Below, piece after piece: positions 38,462 through 48,600 of a stretch of DNA of 64,000 nt (positions are counted from its first letter, which is position 1; each line of letters begins with the position of its first letter). The DNA is taken from contig AP025685.1 of assembly GCA_022846635.1 (NCBI GenBank), positions 3,968,001 through 4,032,000 of the forward strand. The letters are read 5' to 3'. Under the pieces are notes generated by a model, which was not told the DNA's origin, did not search any database, and saw only the letters and a list, made by a program, of their open reading frames with translations. Made by a program: the position numbers and the translations under genes. The DNA is from Salmonella enterica subsp. enterica serovar Choleraesuis (GTDB taxonomy: Bacteria > Pseudomonadota > Gammaproteobacteria > Enterobacterales > Enterobacteriaceae).

Positions 38462-38562
38462 CTTGTCGGAGTGCCCAGTACAGGCCCCCCCCTGCACGGG
38501 CTGAGACCGTTAATTCGGGATCCGCGGAACCTGATCGGGTTAAGACCTGCGCAGGGAACAAG
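38462..38562 (+). promoter_or_regulatory. TPP riboswitch (THI box) of the thiCEFSGH operon
   Basis: Contains the THI-box core GGCTGAGACCGTTAATTCGG, GATCCGCGGAACCTGATC and ACCTGCGCAGGGAACAAG, nearly identical to the E. coli thiC leader. P1 closes with CTTGT (38462) and ACAAG (38562). The P3 hairpin is enlarged by an insert with a C8 tract (38485-38492). In E. coli TPP binding reduces thiC by hiding the ribosome site and promoting termination; the 137-nt platform 38563-38699 here should do the same. Confidence 0.95.
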
Positions 38563-38699
38563 AGTAAAAATGTGTATCGGTGAGATGTGATGCTTCATGC
38601 TTTGGCTTTCGGCCATTGTTTATGTCAGCTTACGCTCTACGATCCACCACTCATCCGTTGTTCTGACAAGCCATTTCCCGATCGATACAGGAAAGCGCT

Positions 38700-40601
38700 A
38701 TGTCTGGTTCTAAATCATCCGGCCGCCGCGAAAATCGCGCAGCCGCTAAAAATTTTCTGGCAACTCTCTCTGGTGCTGCTTTTCCATGCTCTCAGCGTCG
38801 TTACCTGGCCGGTTCCCGAGCCGATGTAAAAGTCCCCATTCGTTCTATTCAGTTAAGCCCGACCTTCATCAATGACGATCCAGCCAACCCGCAATTTGAA
38901 GAGAATGAGTCTATCCCGGTATATGACACCTCTGGCCCCTATGGCGATCCTGATATCACCGTTGATATTAATAAAGGGCTGACACCGGTACGCGCGCAGT
39001 GGATATCAGGGCGAAATGATAGCGAGAGCCTCCCGCAGTTCAGTTCCACGTGGACCCAGGCTCGCCAAACCGATATCACGCTGGACACACCGCAATTCCC
39101 AAAACCACCGCTGCCACGACGCGCTTTGGAAGGGCTGCGGGTCACACAGCTGCATTACGCCAGAAAAGGGATCATTACCCCGGAGATGGAATTTATTGCT
39201 CTACGGGAAAATATGGGCCGCGAACAGATACGTAGCGCAATGCTGAACCACCAGCATTCGGGAGAGCGTTTCAGCGCACCGTTACCGCTAATAGATGCAG
39301 AATTTGTTCGTCAGGAGGTCGCCGCCGGCCGGGCAATTATCCCTGCCAATATTAACCATCCGGAATCTGAGCCGATGATAATCGGGCGTAATTTCCTGGT
39401 GAAAGTAAACGCTAATATCGGCAACTCCTCCGTGTCTTCTTCCATTGAGGAAGAGATTGAAAAGCTGGTCTGGGCCACCCGCTGGGGAGCCGACACCATT
39501 ATGGATCTCTCAACCGGACGGCAGATTCACGAAACCCGCGAATGGATAGTACGTAATAGCCCGGTTCCGGTTGGCACCGTGCCGGTTTATCAGGCACTGG
39601 AAAAAGTAAACGGCATCGCGGAAAACATGACCTGGGAATTATTCCGGGATACGCTGCTGGAGCAGGCGGAGCAAGGGGTAGACTATTTTACTATCCACGC
39701 CGGACTGTTATTACGCTATATCCCGCTCACCGCCCGCCGGCTGACTGGCATCGTTTCCCGCGGCGGTTCGATAATGGCTAAGTGGTGCCTGGCGCATCAT
39801 CAGGAAAACTTCCTCTATCAGCACTTTCGCGAAATCTGCCAGATTTGCGCCGCTTATGATGTGGCGCTCTCACTCGGCGACGGGTTACGCCCTGGCTCGA
39901 TTCAGGATGCTAACGATGAAGCGCAATTCTCTGAACTGAGAACGCTGGGCGAGCTCACCCTTATCGCCTGGGAGTATGACGTTCAGGTCATGATCGAAGG
40001 CCCGGGGCACGTGCCGATGCAGCTAATTGAGCGCAACATGAGCGAGCAGCTCAATCACTGCCACGGCGCGCCTTTTTACACCCTTGGTCCACTGACCACC
40101 GATATTGCCCCTGGCTACGATCATATTACCTCTGGCATTGGTGCGGCATTTATCGGCTGGCTCGGCTGCGCCATGCTCTGCTATGTCACCCCTAAAGAGC
40201 ACCTTGGTCTTCCCAATAAAGAAGACGTAAAACAAGGCCTTATCGCTTATAAAATTGCGGCGCATGCAGCAGATTTGGCCAAAGGACATCCCGGCGCACA
40301 AATCCGTGATAATGCGATGTCGAAAGCGCGTTTCGAGTTCCGCTGGGAAGACCAGTTTAACCTTGCGCTCGACCCCTTCACCGCCCGCGCATGGCACGAT
40401 GAAAACCTGCCGCAAGAGTCGGCTAAAACAGCGCATTTCTGCTCTATGTGCGGCCCTAAGTTTTGCTCAATGAAAATTAGCAAAGAAATTCAGGATAACG
40501 TCTCCCGCCAGCAGCTACAGGAACAGATGGACGATATGGCCAAAACATTCCTTTCGCACGGTGGAGATATCTATATTCAACAAGAGGATAAATCATGTTA
40601 A
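38700..40601 (+). CDS. thiC: phosphomethylpyrimidine synthase
   Basis: Radical-SAM enzyme that turns aminoimidazole ribotide into the thiamine pyrimidine (HMP-P). 633 residues, E. coli 631. The non-canonical cluster motif CSMCGPKFC (CX2CX4C) is near the C terminus; other blocks are YDTSGPYGDP, LHYARKGIITPEMEFIA, ANINHPESEPMIIGRNFLVK, IEGPGHVPM, TLGPLTTDIAPGYDHIT. The first 80 residues and residues 120-150 differ most from E. coli. ATG preceded by ACAGGAAAG. Confidence 0.98.
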   Translation: MSGSKSSGRRENRAAAKNFLATLSGAAFPCSQRRYLAGSRADVKVPIRSIQLSPTFINDDPANPQFEENESIPVYDTSGPYGDPDITVDINKGLTPVRAQWISGRNDSESLPQFSSTWTQARQTDITLDTPQFPKPPLPRRALEGLRVTQLHYARKGIITPEMEFIALRENMGREQIRSAMLNHQHSGERFSAPLPLIDAEFVRQEVAAGRAIIPANINHPESEPMIIGRNFLVKVNANIGNSSVSSSIEEEIEKLVWATRWGADTIMDLSTGRQIHETREWIVRNSPVPVGTVPVYQALEKVNGIAENMTWELFRDTLLEQAEQGVDYFTIHAGLLLRYIPLTARRLTGIVSRGGSIMAKWCLAHHQENFLYQHFREICQICAAYDVALSLGDGLRPGSIQDANDEAQFSELRTLGELTLIAWEYDVQVMIEGPGHVPMQLIERNMSEQLNHCHGAPFYTLGPLTTDIAPGYDHITSGIGAAFIGWLGCAMLCYVTPKEHLGLPNKEDVKQGLIAYKIAAHAADLAKGHPGAQIRDNAMSKARFEFRWEDQFNLALDPFTARAWHDENLPQESAKTAHFCSMCGPKFCSMKISKEIQDNVSRQQLQEQMDDMAKTFLSHGGDIYIQQEDKSC

Positions 40602-41233
40602 CCCCCCTGTTTCCTTCGGTTCCGCGTCGTCTTGGCCTCTATCCAGTCGTCGATAGCGTAGAGTGGATAGCCCGCCTGCTGGATGCTGGTGTGCGTACTC
40701 TGCAGCTGCGAATTAAAGACTGTAAGGATGAGGAAGTTGAAGAAGATATCAAAGCTGCCATTGAGCTGGGAAAACGCTATAACGCCCGGTTGTTTATCAA
40801 TGATTACTGGCGTCTGGCGATTAAACATCAGGCCTATGGAGTGCATCTTGGCCAGGAAGATTTGCAAGATACCGATCTCCAGGCCATTCAGGATGCCGGG
40901 CTACGCCTGGGCGTTTCTACTCACGATGATATGGAAATAGACGTAGCGCTGGCCGTGCGCCCTTCTTATATCGCTCTCGGGCACGTATTCCCAACCCAGA
41001 CCAAGCAGATGCCTTCAGCCCCGCAGGGCCTGAAACAGCTGGCGGAGCACATCCAGCGGCTGGGGGACTACCCAACGGTCGCTATTGGCGGTATCAGCAT
41101 TGAGCGTGCGCCTGCTGTCCTTGAGACAGGTGTTGGCAGCATTGCCGTAGTCAGCGCTATCACACAGGCTCCAGACTGGCACAAAGCGACTCTTGAGTTA
41201 CTGGCCCTGGCCGGGGTGGGCGATGAAAGATGA
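40595..41233 (+). CDS. thiE: thiamine phosphate synthase
   Basis: Couples HMP-PP with the thiazole phosphate to thiamine phosphate. 212 residues, TIM barrel, with DAGVRTLQLRIKD, YNARLFINDYWRLAI, GVHLGQEDL, GHVFPTQTKQ and AIGGIS phosphate-binding motif. Overlaps the thiC end by 7 bp and thiF by 11 bp, so translation is coupled. Confidence 0.97.
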   Translation: MLTPLFPSVPRRLGLYPVVDSVEWIARLLDAGVRTLQLRIKDCKDEEVEEDIKAAIELGKRYNARLFINDYWRLAIKHQAYGVHLGQEDLQDTDLQAIQDAGLRLGVSTHDDMEIDVALAVRPSYIALGHVFPTQTKQMPSAPQGLKQLAEHIQRLGDYPTVAIGGISIERAPAVLETGVGSIAVVSAITQAPDWHKATLELLALAGVGDER

Positions 41234-41978
41234 CAGCTTCATGCGTTATAGCCGGCAGCTGCTATTAGAGGAGTTTCCGGAGCAGGCACAGGAAAAGCTG
41301 GCCAACAGCCGGGTGCTCATTATCGGCCTCGGAGGACTAGGTTCACCGGCGGCGCTTTATCTGGCAGGGGCCGGTATTGGTACGCTGGTTATTGCCGATG
41401 ACGACAAAGTACATATCAGCAATTTACAGCGCCAAATTCTTTTTACTCAACGAGATATTGGCGAGGTTAAAAGCACGGCGGCCAGTCGTCATCTGGCCGC
41501 TCTTAATCCCGAGTGCCGCATAATTCCGTTGGCTGAGCGGCTCCATGGTAAGGCTTTGAGTAACGCCGTCAATGAAGCCTCACTGGTTCTGGATTGCAGC
41601 GACAATATGGCAACGCGCCAGGAGATCAATGCCGCCTGTGTTCGGCATCAAACCCCGCTTATCACTGCCAGCGCAACGGGAATGGCCGGACAATTTATGG
41701 TACTCACCCCACCCTGGGCCAATGGATGCTACCGCTGTCTGTGGCCGGAGATGACTGAACCCACCAACAACTGCCGCACCGCCGGGGTTCTCGGCCCGGT
41801 AGTGGGGATGATGGGGACAATGCAGGCGCTGGCGGCAATTAAGCTACTGGCCGGTATAGAGACCGAATCCGGCACGCTGACTCTTTTCGATGCCCGCCAG
41901 CAGCGCTGGCGTCTGATACATCTGACCCGGGCTCCTGGCTGCCCCGTATGTGGAGATCACCATGCAAGTGTGGCTTAA
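41223..41978 (+). CDS. thiF: ThiS adenylyltransferase ThiF
   Basis: E1-like enzyme that adenylates the C-terminal glycine of ThiS so that it can take up sulfur for thiazole synthesis. 251 residues from MKDDSFMRYSRQLLL. Shows the nucleotide-binding LIIGLGGLGSPAALYLAGAG, DDDKVHISNLQRQILF, two zinc Cys pairs (CYRC and CPVC) and NCRTAG, whose Cys is the E. coli Cys184 persulfide-linked residue. The longer frame from 41193 lies within thiE and is rejected. Confidence 0.97.
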   Translation: MKDDSFMRYSRQLLLEEFPEQAQEKLANSRVLIIGLGGLGSPAALYLAGAGIGTLVIADDDKVHISNLQRQILFTQRDIGEVKSTAASRHLAALNPECRIIPLAERLHGKALSNAVNEASLVLDCSDNMATRQEINAACVRHQTPLITASATGMAGQFMVLTPPWANGCYRCLWPEMTEPTNNCRTAGVLGPVVGMMGTMQALAAIKLLAGIETESGTLTLFDARQQRWRLIHLTRAPGCPVCGDHHASVA

Positions 41979-42162
41979 CGATCAACCCATCCCCTGCCTG
42001 GCTGGAATTGCGCTATCGCAATTACTAGCGCAGTTATCTCAGCCAGTTTCTGGCGTCGCACTGGCGGTAAACGATCGCATCGTTCCTCAAAATCAGTGGG
42101 CTAATTATCTCTTGCAGGATAACGACCGCATCCTGCTATTTCAGACTATTGCCGGAGGCTAA
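41962..42162 (+). CDS. thiS: sulfur carrier protein ThiS
   Basis: Ubiquitin-like 66-residue carrier ending in Gly-Gly (FQTIAGG), where the thiocarboxylate forms. Start ATG chosen by GGAG spacing and match to E. coli MQILFNDQ; a GTG four codons earlier is possible. Overlaps thiF by 17 bp. Confidence 0.96.
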   Translation: MQVWLNDQPIPCLAGIALSQLLAQLSQPVSGVALAVNDRIVPQNQWANYLLQDNDRILLFQTIAGG

Positions 42163-42163
42163 A

Positions 42164-42946
42164 ATGTTACGTATTGCCGATAAAACTTTCACCTCACATT
42201 TATTCACCGGCACCGGGAAATTCGCCAGCCCCACGCTGATGACTGACGCTATTCGCGAATCCGGTAGTCAGTTGGTCACTCTGGCGATGAAACGCGTTGA
42301 TCTACAACGTCCCGGAGACGATATTCTGGCCCCACTTATAGCGGCAGGCGTCCAGCTTTTACCGAATACCTCTGGAGCGAAAACGGCGCGTGAGGCCGTA
42401 TTTGCCGCTCAGCTGGCGCGGGAAGCGCTGGGTACCAACTGGATAAAGCTTGAGATCCATCCGGATCCCCGCTACCTGATGCCGGATCCGCTAGAAACAT
42501 TAAAAGCCGCTGAACAACTCGCCGCCGACGGCTTTGTCGTGCTGCCTTACTGCGGTGCCGACCCGTTATTGTGCAAACATCTGGAGCAGGCCGGATGCGC
42601 TGCGGTTATGCCGCTCGGTGCGCCTATCGGCTCCAATCAGGGGCTGCAAACTAAAGCGATGCTGGAAATTATTATCGACCAGGCGCGGGTGCCGGTAATC
42701 GTTGACGCCGGTATTGGCGCGCCAAGCCATGCTAGCGAAGCACTGGAAATGGGCGCCGATGCGGTGCTGGTGAATACCGCCATCGCCGTAGCCGCTAATC
42801 CGGTACAAATGGCCAGAGCATTTCGACTGGCGGTAGAAGCCGGTGTCACGGCCCGGTCTGCCGGGCTTGGGCAAATGGCAGCTACCGGTGTAGCCACCAG
42901 CCCGCTAACCCGCTTTCTCGACCACCAGCCGGAGGCCTCCGCGTGA
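42164..42946 (+). CDS. thiG: thiazole synthase
   Basis: Builds the thiazole phosphate from deoxyxylulose phosphate, dehydroglycine and ThiS thiocarboxylate. 260 residues, TIM barrel; the Schiff-base Lys lies in NWIKLEIHPD, then GFVVLPYCGADP, MPLGAPIGSNQG, VPVIVDAGIGAPSHA. The start follows the thiS stop by one base, with GGAGG inside the thiS end. E. coli ThiG is 256. Confidence 0.98.
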   Translation: MLRIADKTFTSHLFTGTGKFASPTLMTDAIRESGSQLVTLAMKRVDLQRPGDDILAPLIAAGVQLLPNTSGAKTAREAVFAAQLAREALGTNWIKLEIHPDPRYLMPDPLETLKAAEQLAADGFVVLPYCGADPLLCKHLEQAGCAAVMPLGAPIGSNQGLQTKAMLEIIIDQARVPVIVDAGIGAPSHASEALEMGADAVLVNTAIAVAANPVQMARAFRLAVEAGVTARSAGLGQMAATGVATSPLTRFLDHQPEASA

Positions 42947-44064
42947 ACGAGACTTTTGCCGAACGGCTCGCGCAGCTTGATTGGGAAGAGCTACGCATGG
43001 CCATCCACAGCCAAACAGCACAGGATGTAGAGCGCGCACTTAGCGCTCCGCGCCTGAAACTTAATCATCTTATGGCGCTTCTTTCCCCGGCGGCGGCAGA
43101 TTACCTGGAGCCACTGGCACAACGGGCGCAGGCGATGACCCGCGCCCGCTTCGGGAATACGGTCAGCATGTATGTGCCACTTTATCTGTCTAACCTGTGC
43201 GCCAACGACTGCACCTACTGCGGTTTCTCTATGAGCAATCGTATTAAGCGTAAGACCCTGGATGCTGAAGAGATTGCTCGCGAATGCGCGGCTATTCGCG
43301 AGCTGGGTTTTAATCAGCTGTTATTGGTTACCGGGGAGCATACGCATAAAGTAGGAATGGACTATTTTCGCCAGCATCTGCCTGAAATTCGTAAACAGTT
43401 CAGTAGCCTGCAAATGGAAGTTCAGCCGCTGGCTGAAGAAGAATATGCCGAGCTTAAAACTCTTGGACTGGACGGGGTTATGGTTTACCAGGAAACCTAT
43501 CACCCTGCGACTTATGCTCGTCATCATCTCAAAGGGAATAAGCAGGATTTTTACTGGCGGCTGGCAACGCCAGAACGTCTGGGCAGAGCCGGAATTGATA
43601 AAATTGGACTCGGTACATTAACCGGGCTTTCGGATAGCTGGCGCTGTGACAGCTATCTATTAGCTGAGCATCTGCACTGGCTACAGTCGGCCTTCTGGAA
43701 GAGCCGGTTCTCGATATCATTTCCTCGCCTGCGGCCTTGCACTGGCGGCGTAGAGCCAGCAAGCATTATGGATGAACGCCAGCTGGTACAAACCATCTGT
43801 GCTTTCAGACTGTTTGCCCCTGATGTCGAGCTGTCTTTATCTACCCGGGAGTCGCCGAGCTTTCGCGATCGTGTCATTCCACTCGGTATTACTTCGGTTA
43901 GTGCTTTTTCAAAAACTCAGCCAGGTGGTTATGCCGATAATCACCCGGAACTGGAGCAGTTCGCTCCCCACGATAGCCGCAGGCCCGAAGATGTTGCTGC
44001 CGCACTGCGGCAAACCGGGTTACAGCCGGTATGGAAGGACTGGGATAGTTATCTGGGACGTTAA
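42943..44064 (+). CDS. thiH: tyrosine lyase (2-iminoacetate synthase) ThiH
   Basis: Radical-SAM enzyme cleaving tyrosine to dehydroglycine and p-cresol for ThiG. 373 residues. The cluster motif CANDCTYC (CX3CX2C) lies near residue 86, followed by GFSMSNRIKRKTL and later LSTRESPSFRDR, FSKTQPGGYADNHPELEQF. GTG start overlapping the thiG stop (GTGA). Last gene of the operon. Confidence 0.98.
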   Translation: MNETFAERLAQLDWEELRMAIHSQTAQDVERALSAPRLKLNHLMALLSPAAADYLEPLAQRAQAMTRARFGNTVSMYVPLYLSNLCANDCTYCGFSMSNRIKRKTLDAEEIARECAAIRELGFNQLLLVTGEHTHKVGMDYFRQHLPEIRKQFSSLQMEVQPLAEEEYAELKTLGLDGVMVYQETYHPATYARHHLKGNKQDFYWRLATPERLGRAGIDKIGLGTLTGLSDSWRCDSYLLAEHLHWLQSAFWKSRFSISFPRLRPCTGGVEPASIMDERQLVQTICAFRLFAPDVELSLSTRESPSFRDRVIPLGITSVSAFSKTQPGGYADNHPELEQFAPHDSRRPEDVAAALRQTGLQPVWKDWDSYLGR

Positions 44065-44090
44065 ACAAAGATCGATTTATCAGGCATAGG

Positions 44091-44124
44091 CAAAAAAAAT
44101 GGCACCCATAGGTGCCATTTTTTA
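44091..44124. terminator. bidirectional terminator between thiH and wzz
   Basis: AAAAAATGGCACC, loop CATA, GGTGCCATTTTTT: perfect stem with A and T runs, between convergent thiH and the wzz-like gene. Confidence 0.92.
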
Positions 44125-44140
44125 TATAAAAGTTTTGATA

Positions 44141-45244
44141 TTACTGATGGTTATGTTTTTTAAACGCACTAGAGATCAGTACATAACCGCTGGATAAAAT
44201 AATACCGAATAGCGCCATAAGCACCACGATTAAGCCTCGCCCCAGGCCATCGCTACGGACTGGAAGAGATGGATTCATCTGGTAGTTAAACGGACTAAAA
44301 TCAACGTCCTCGATTTTAATATCCTGCAATTGCTTCAGTCGGAATTGACGGTTTTGCAGATCAGTATTCATTTTGGTCACGTCATCAAGCGTGCGTTCAA
44401 TATCGAGTTTTTTCTCAATACCTTCTGACCCCAGAACAACTGAGTAATCCGGGTCATCTTTTACCGCCTGACCGTTGCTATACACCGGTTTTTTGATTCC
44501 AGCTGCGTTGGCAACTTCCAAAGAGTACTGTAAACGCTTCAGTTTGTTTTCATGATCGCGAGTCAGGTTGGCAATATCAAGCTTCAGTTTATTCTGCTCA
44601 TGCTTAACTTCGAGATCTACAGCCGCACGGATATCTTCCAGAGCATCGTGTTTCACTTCGTTAGAAACATAGCGGATATAACCACCAAGTACGTCCTGTG
44701 CTTCAAGCGCTGAAGGAGCTGTAAATTTCAGACTCCACGAACTATAAGCATTTTTATCTTTATTTTTGCTGTCTTCGTTATTCTGCATCACGAAATTGTC
44801 AGCAGCACTCACTACCGCCTGATGCAGAATGGCCGGATCTTTAGCATCATCACCCAGCTGCTGGACGATGTATTCGGAGCTTTGCAAATAGGTTTGCAGT
44901 AAAGTTTTCGAGTCGAAGCGCTGTAAGAACTTCAGATAGATAGCATTGGGGTCAACCGGAACATTGACGTTTAATACATCAAGTTGTACCAATACACTAC
45001 GCAACTTAACCAGTTGCCTGGTTTCCGGAGTAGTGATGACAGCCTGGCTAGTCCATTTTTTCGGCAGCACGAAAGCAAGTACAATGCCCAGCACAATAAA
45101 AATGGCTGTTATAAGCATTATCTTCTTCTTATTGCGCCACAAGGACTCAAGCAAATCGATAATATCGATGCTATCGGCATTGGAAAAATTATCGGGTAAC
45201 GCCGGATTATTCGTGGTGGTTACTGTGGGAGTGTTTTTTATCAT
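44141..45244 (-). CDS. Wzz/FepE-family O-antigen chain-length regulator (FepE-like)
   Basis: 367-residue polysaccharide co-polymerase. Architecture: cytosolic N-tail, first membrane segment at about 42-62 ending in PKKW, a large periplasmic helical region with coiled-coil character (about 65-330), and a second membrane segment after the Pro-rich motif PSLPVRSDGLGRG. The block ANAAGIKKPVYSNGQAVKDDP, and the spacing around it, is closest to FepE (very long O-antigen regulator of Salmonella). Such proteins set the modal length of Wzy-made polymer. No wzy, wzx or other glycan gene is nearby. Not present between thiH and rpoC in E. coli. Confidence 0.88.
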   Translation of the reverse strand: MIKNTPTVTTTNNPALPDNFSNADSIDIIDLLESLWRNKKKIMLITAIFIVLGIVLAFVLPKKWTSQAVITTPETRQLVKLRSVLVQLDVLNVNVPVDPNAIYLKFLQRFDSKTLLQTYLQSSEYIVQQLGDDAKDPAILHQAVVSAADNFVMQNNEDSKNKDKNAYSSWSLKFTAPSALEAQDVLGGYIRYVSNEVKHDALEDIRAAVDLEVKHEQNKLKLDIANLTRDHENKLKRLQYSLEVANAAGIKKPVYSNGQAVKDDPDYSVVLGSEGIEKKLDIERTLDDVTKMNTDLQNRQFRLKQLQDIKIEDVDFSPFNYQMNPSLPVRSDGLGRGLIVVLMALFGIILSSGYVLISSAFKKHNHQ

Positions 45245-45630
45245 GGTCAGAACATCCAGCCTGATGAAGTGTTAATTAAGTGCATAACAACATTCGATAG
45301 CAATCGATATTGCGACAAAGGATGCCCGATTTGCCTGATCATGGCAATACATTAATGACAGAAGAACACAAAGGGTTCTTGTTTGATTCTTGCTGTGGAT
45401 CACTGTGGTTTCAATGGCGGCACAACCTGCCAGGAACAGCGATACCGGCTAACTAACATTAGACAAAATTTTAAGTATGTCCCTCTAATCAGTGAGTCAT
45501 TAATATTAATAGATGTCATCAGATTTTTACCGTTTATGAAATGAATATAATTAGCTAATTTCAAAACCCAAATGGAAAAAATAAGAACCAATAATTACTA
45601 TTTGGTTTATATCCCTTATCTTTTGTTAAA
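45245..45630. other. A/T-rich intergenic region upstream of wzz
   Basis: 386 bp between the rpoC terminator and wzz. It is distinctly more A/T-rich than the flanking core genes, notably 45470-45630. I find no gene, and no JUMPstart-like motif. The wzz promoter must lie here. Base composition fits a horizontally gained segment, possibly silenced by H-NS. Confidence 0.45.
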
Positions 45631-45660
45631 AAAAACGGCCAGCATATGCTGGCCGTTTTT
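45631..45660 (-). terminator. rpoBC operon terminator
   Basis: A perfect 30-bp palindrome centred at 45645 (AAAAACGGCCAGCA/TGCTGGCCGTTTTT with AT centre), giving T runs on both strands, 28 bp after the rpoC stop. Confidence 0.93.
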
Positions 45661-45687
45661 ATTCATCAGGGGCTAGCCCTTAATGAA

Positions 45688-48600
45688 TTAATCGTTGTCT
45701 GAACCACCCAGACCCGCATTCAGCAGCTCTGCCAGGTTGGCAGAAGCTTCTTCAACGCTCACCTGAGGTGCAGCCGGAGCTTCACCCGCAGCGCGGCGGC
45801 GGATACGGTCCTGGTGGTACGCGTAACCGGTACCAGCAGGGATCAGACGACCAACGATAACGTTCTCTTTCAGGCCACGCAGTTCATCACGCTTACCAGC
45901 AACGGCGGCTTCGGTCAGGACACGAGTAGTTTCCTGGAACGATGCAGCAGAGATAAACGACTCGGTTGCCAGAGACGCTTTGGTGATACCCAGCAGATCG
46001 CGGGAGAAAGTCGCCGGGATCTTGCCGTTCGCTTCCAGTTCGCGGTTAGCGATCTTGACGCGAGAGTATTCAACCTGTTCGCCTTCCAGGAACTCGGAAC
46101 TGCCTGCGTTTTCGATGGTTGCTTTACGCAGCATCTGACGAACGATAACTTCGATGTGTTTATCGTTAATCTTAACGCCCTGCAGACGGTATACGTCCTG
46201 TACTTCGTTAACAATGTAACGAGTAACAGCATGTACACCACGCAGACGCAGAATGTCGTGTGGCGCTTCTGGGCCATCGGACACTACGTCACCGCGTTCT
46301 ACGCGTTCACCTTCAAACACGTTGAGCTGACGCCATTTTGGAATCATCTCTTCGTATGGATCGCTGCCGTCTACCGGAGTGATAACCAGACGACGTTTAC
46401 CTTTGGTCTCTTTACCGAAGGAGATGATACCGCTGATTTCAGCAAGGATCGCAGGCTCTTTCGGACGACGCGCTTCGAACAGGTCGGCAACGCGCGGCAG
46501 ACCACCGGTAATATCCTTGGTACCGCCGGATTCCTGAGGAATACGCGCCAGGGTATCACCGGAGCTGATTTTAACGCCGTCATCCAGCTGAACGATCGCT
46601 TTACCAGGCAGGAAGTACTGAGCTGGCATATCGGTACCAGGAATCAGAACGTCGTCACCATTAGCATCAACGATTTTCAGAGCAGGACGCAGGTCTTTAC
46701 CACCACCAGTACGTTCTGCGGAATCCAGAACAACGATGGAGGACAGGCCGGTCAGTTCGTCGGTCTGACGAGTTACGGTCTGGCCGTCAATCATATCGGT
46801 GAAGCGAATAGAACCTGCCACCTCGGTGATAACCGGCATGGTATGCGGATCCCAGTTCGCTACGGTTTCGCCCGCATTGACCTGCTCGCCGTCACCTTTA
46901 GCCATCACAGAGCCGTAAGGCACTTTATAGCTTTCTTTAGTACGACCGAATTCGTCGATCAGTTTCAGCTCGGTGTTACGAGAAGTGATAACCAGTTTAC
47001 CGCTGGAGTTCACAACCGTTTTCGCGTTGCTGAGTTTCAGGCTACCTTTGTTTTTAACCTGAATGCTGGATTCTGCTGCCGCACGAGATGCCGCACCACC
47101 GATGTGGAACGTACGCATGGTCAGCTGAGTACCAGGTTCACCGATGGACTGTGCCGCGATAACCCCGATAGCTTCACCGTTGTTGATGATGTGGCCACGC
47201 GCCAGGTCACGACCATAGCAGTGCGCACATACACCGAAGTCGGTGTCACAGGATACAACGGAACGAACTTTGACGGAGTCAACAGAGTTCGCTTCCAGCA
47301 GGTCACACCAATGTTCGTGCAGCAGAGTGTTGCGCGGAACAAGGATGTCTGCAGTACCCGGCTTCAGAACGTCTTCAGCAGTCACACGACCCAGTACGCG
47401 ATCGCGCAGTGGCTCTTTAACATCACCACCCTCGATAACCGGGGTCATGGTGATACCTTCGTGAGTACCACAGTCGTCTTCGGTAACAACCAGATCCTGC
47501 GCCACGTCTACCAGACGACGAGTCAGGTAACCGGAGTTCGCAGTTTTCAGTGCGGTATCCGCCAGACCTTTACGAGCACCGTGGGTCGAGATGAAGTACT
47601 GGAGTACGTTCAGACCTTCACGGAAGTTCGCAGTGATTGGCGTTTCGATGATGGAGCCATCTGGCTTAGCCATCAGACCACGCATACCAGCAAGCTGACG
47701 AATCTGAGCGGCGGAACCACGCGCACCGGAGTCGGCCATCATGTAGATGCTGTTAAAGGAAACCTGCTGCTCTTCTTCACCGTTACGGTTGATAACGGTT
47801 TCAGTCTGCAGGTTTTCCATCATCGCTTTGGATACACGGTCGTTGGCCGCGGCCCAAATATCGATGACTTTGTTGTAACGTTCGCCGGCGGTTACCAGAC
47901 CAGACTGGAACTGCTCCTGGATTTCGGCAACTTCAGCTTCCGCTTCCGAGATAATCTCGTGTTTCTTCTCTGGGATAACCATGTCGTCGATACCAACGGA
48001 AGCACCTGAACGGGCTGCGTAGGCAAAACCGGTGTACATGGTCTGGTCAGCGAAGATAACGGTCGGCTTCAGGCCCAGCACGCGATAGCAAGTGTTGAGC
48101 ATTTTGGAGATAGCTTTCTTACCCAGCGCCTGGTTGACGATGGAGAAAGGCAGGCCTTTTGGCACAATCATCCACAGAATCGCACGACCAACGGTAGTAT
48201 CGATAAGGCTGGTTTTCGAAGTGAAACCGCCCTGACCGTCTTTTTCGTATTCAGTGATACGCACTTTAACGCGCGCATGCAGAGAGGCCAGGCCAGCGCG
48301 GTAAATACGCTCAGCTTCTTTAGGGCCAGTCAGCACCATGCCTTCGCCTTTGGCGTTAACACAGTCACGGGTCATGTAGTACAGACCCAATACCACGTCC
48401 TGAGAAGGAACGATGATAGGCTCACCGTTCGCAGGCGACAGGATGTTGTTGGTAGACATCATCAGCGCACGCGCTTCCAGCTGGGCTTCCAGCGTCAGCG
48501 GTACGTGAACAGCCATCTGGTCACCATCGAAGTCGGCGTTATAGGCCGCACAAACCAGCGGATGCAGCTGGATAGCTTTACCTTCGATCAGAACCGGTTC

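Noticed and set aside
45814..48009. 731-codon open frame on the plus strand, antisense to rpoC
   Set aside because: It mirrors rpoC in an antisense frame. Strong codon bias in highly expressed genes removes stops from the opposite frame; the translation shows no domain and no ribosome site. The same holds for the 532- and 387-codon frames antisense to rpoB.
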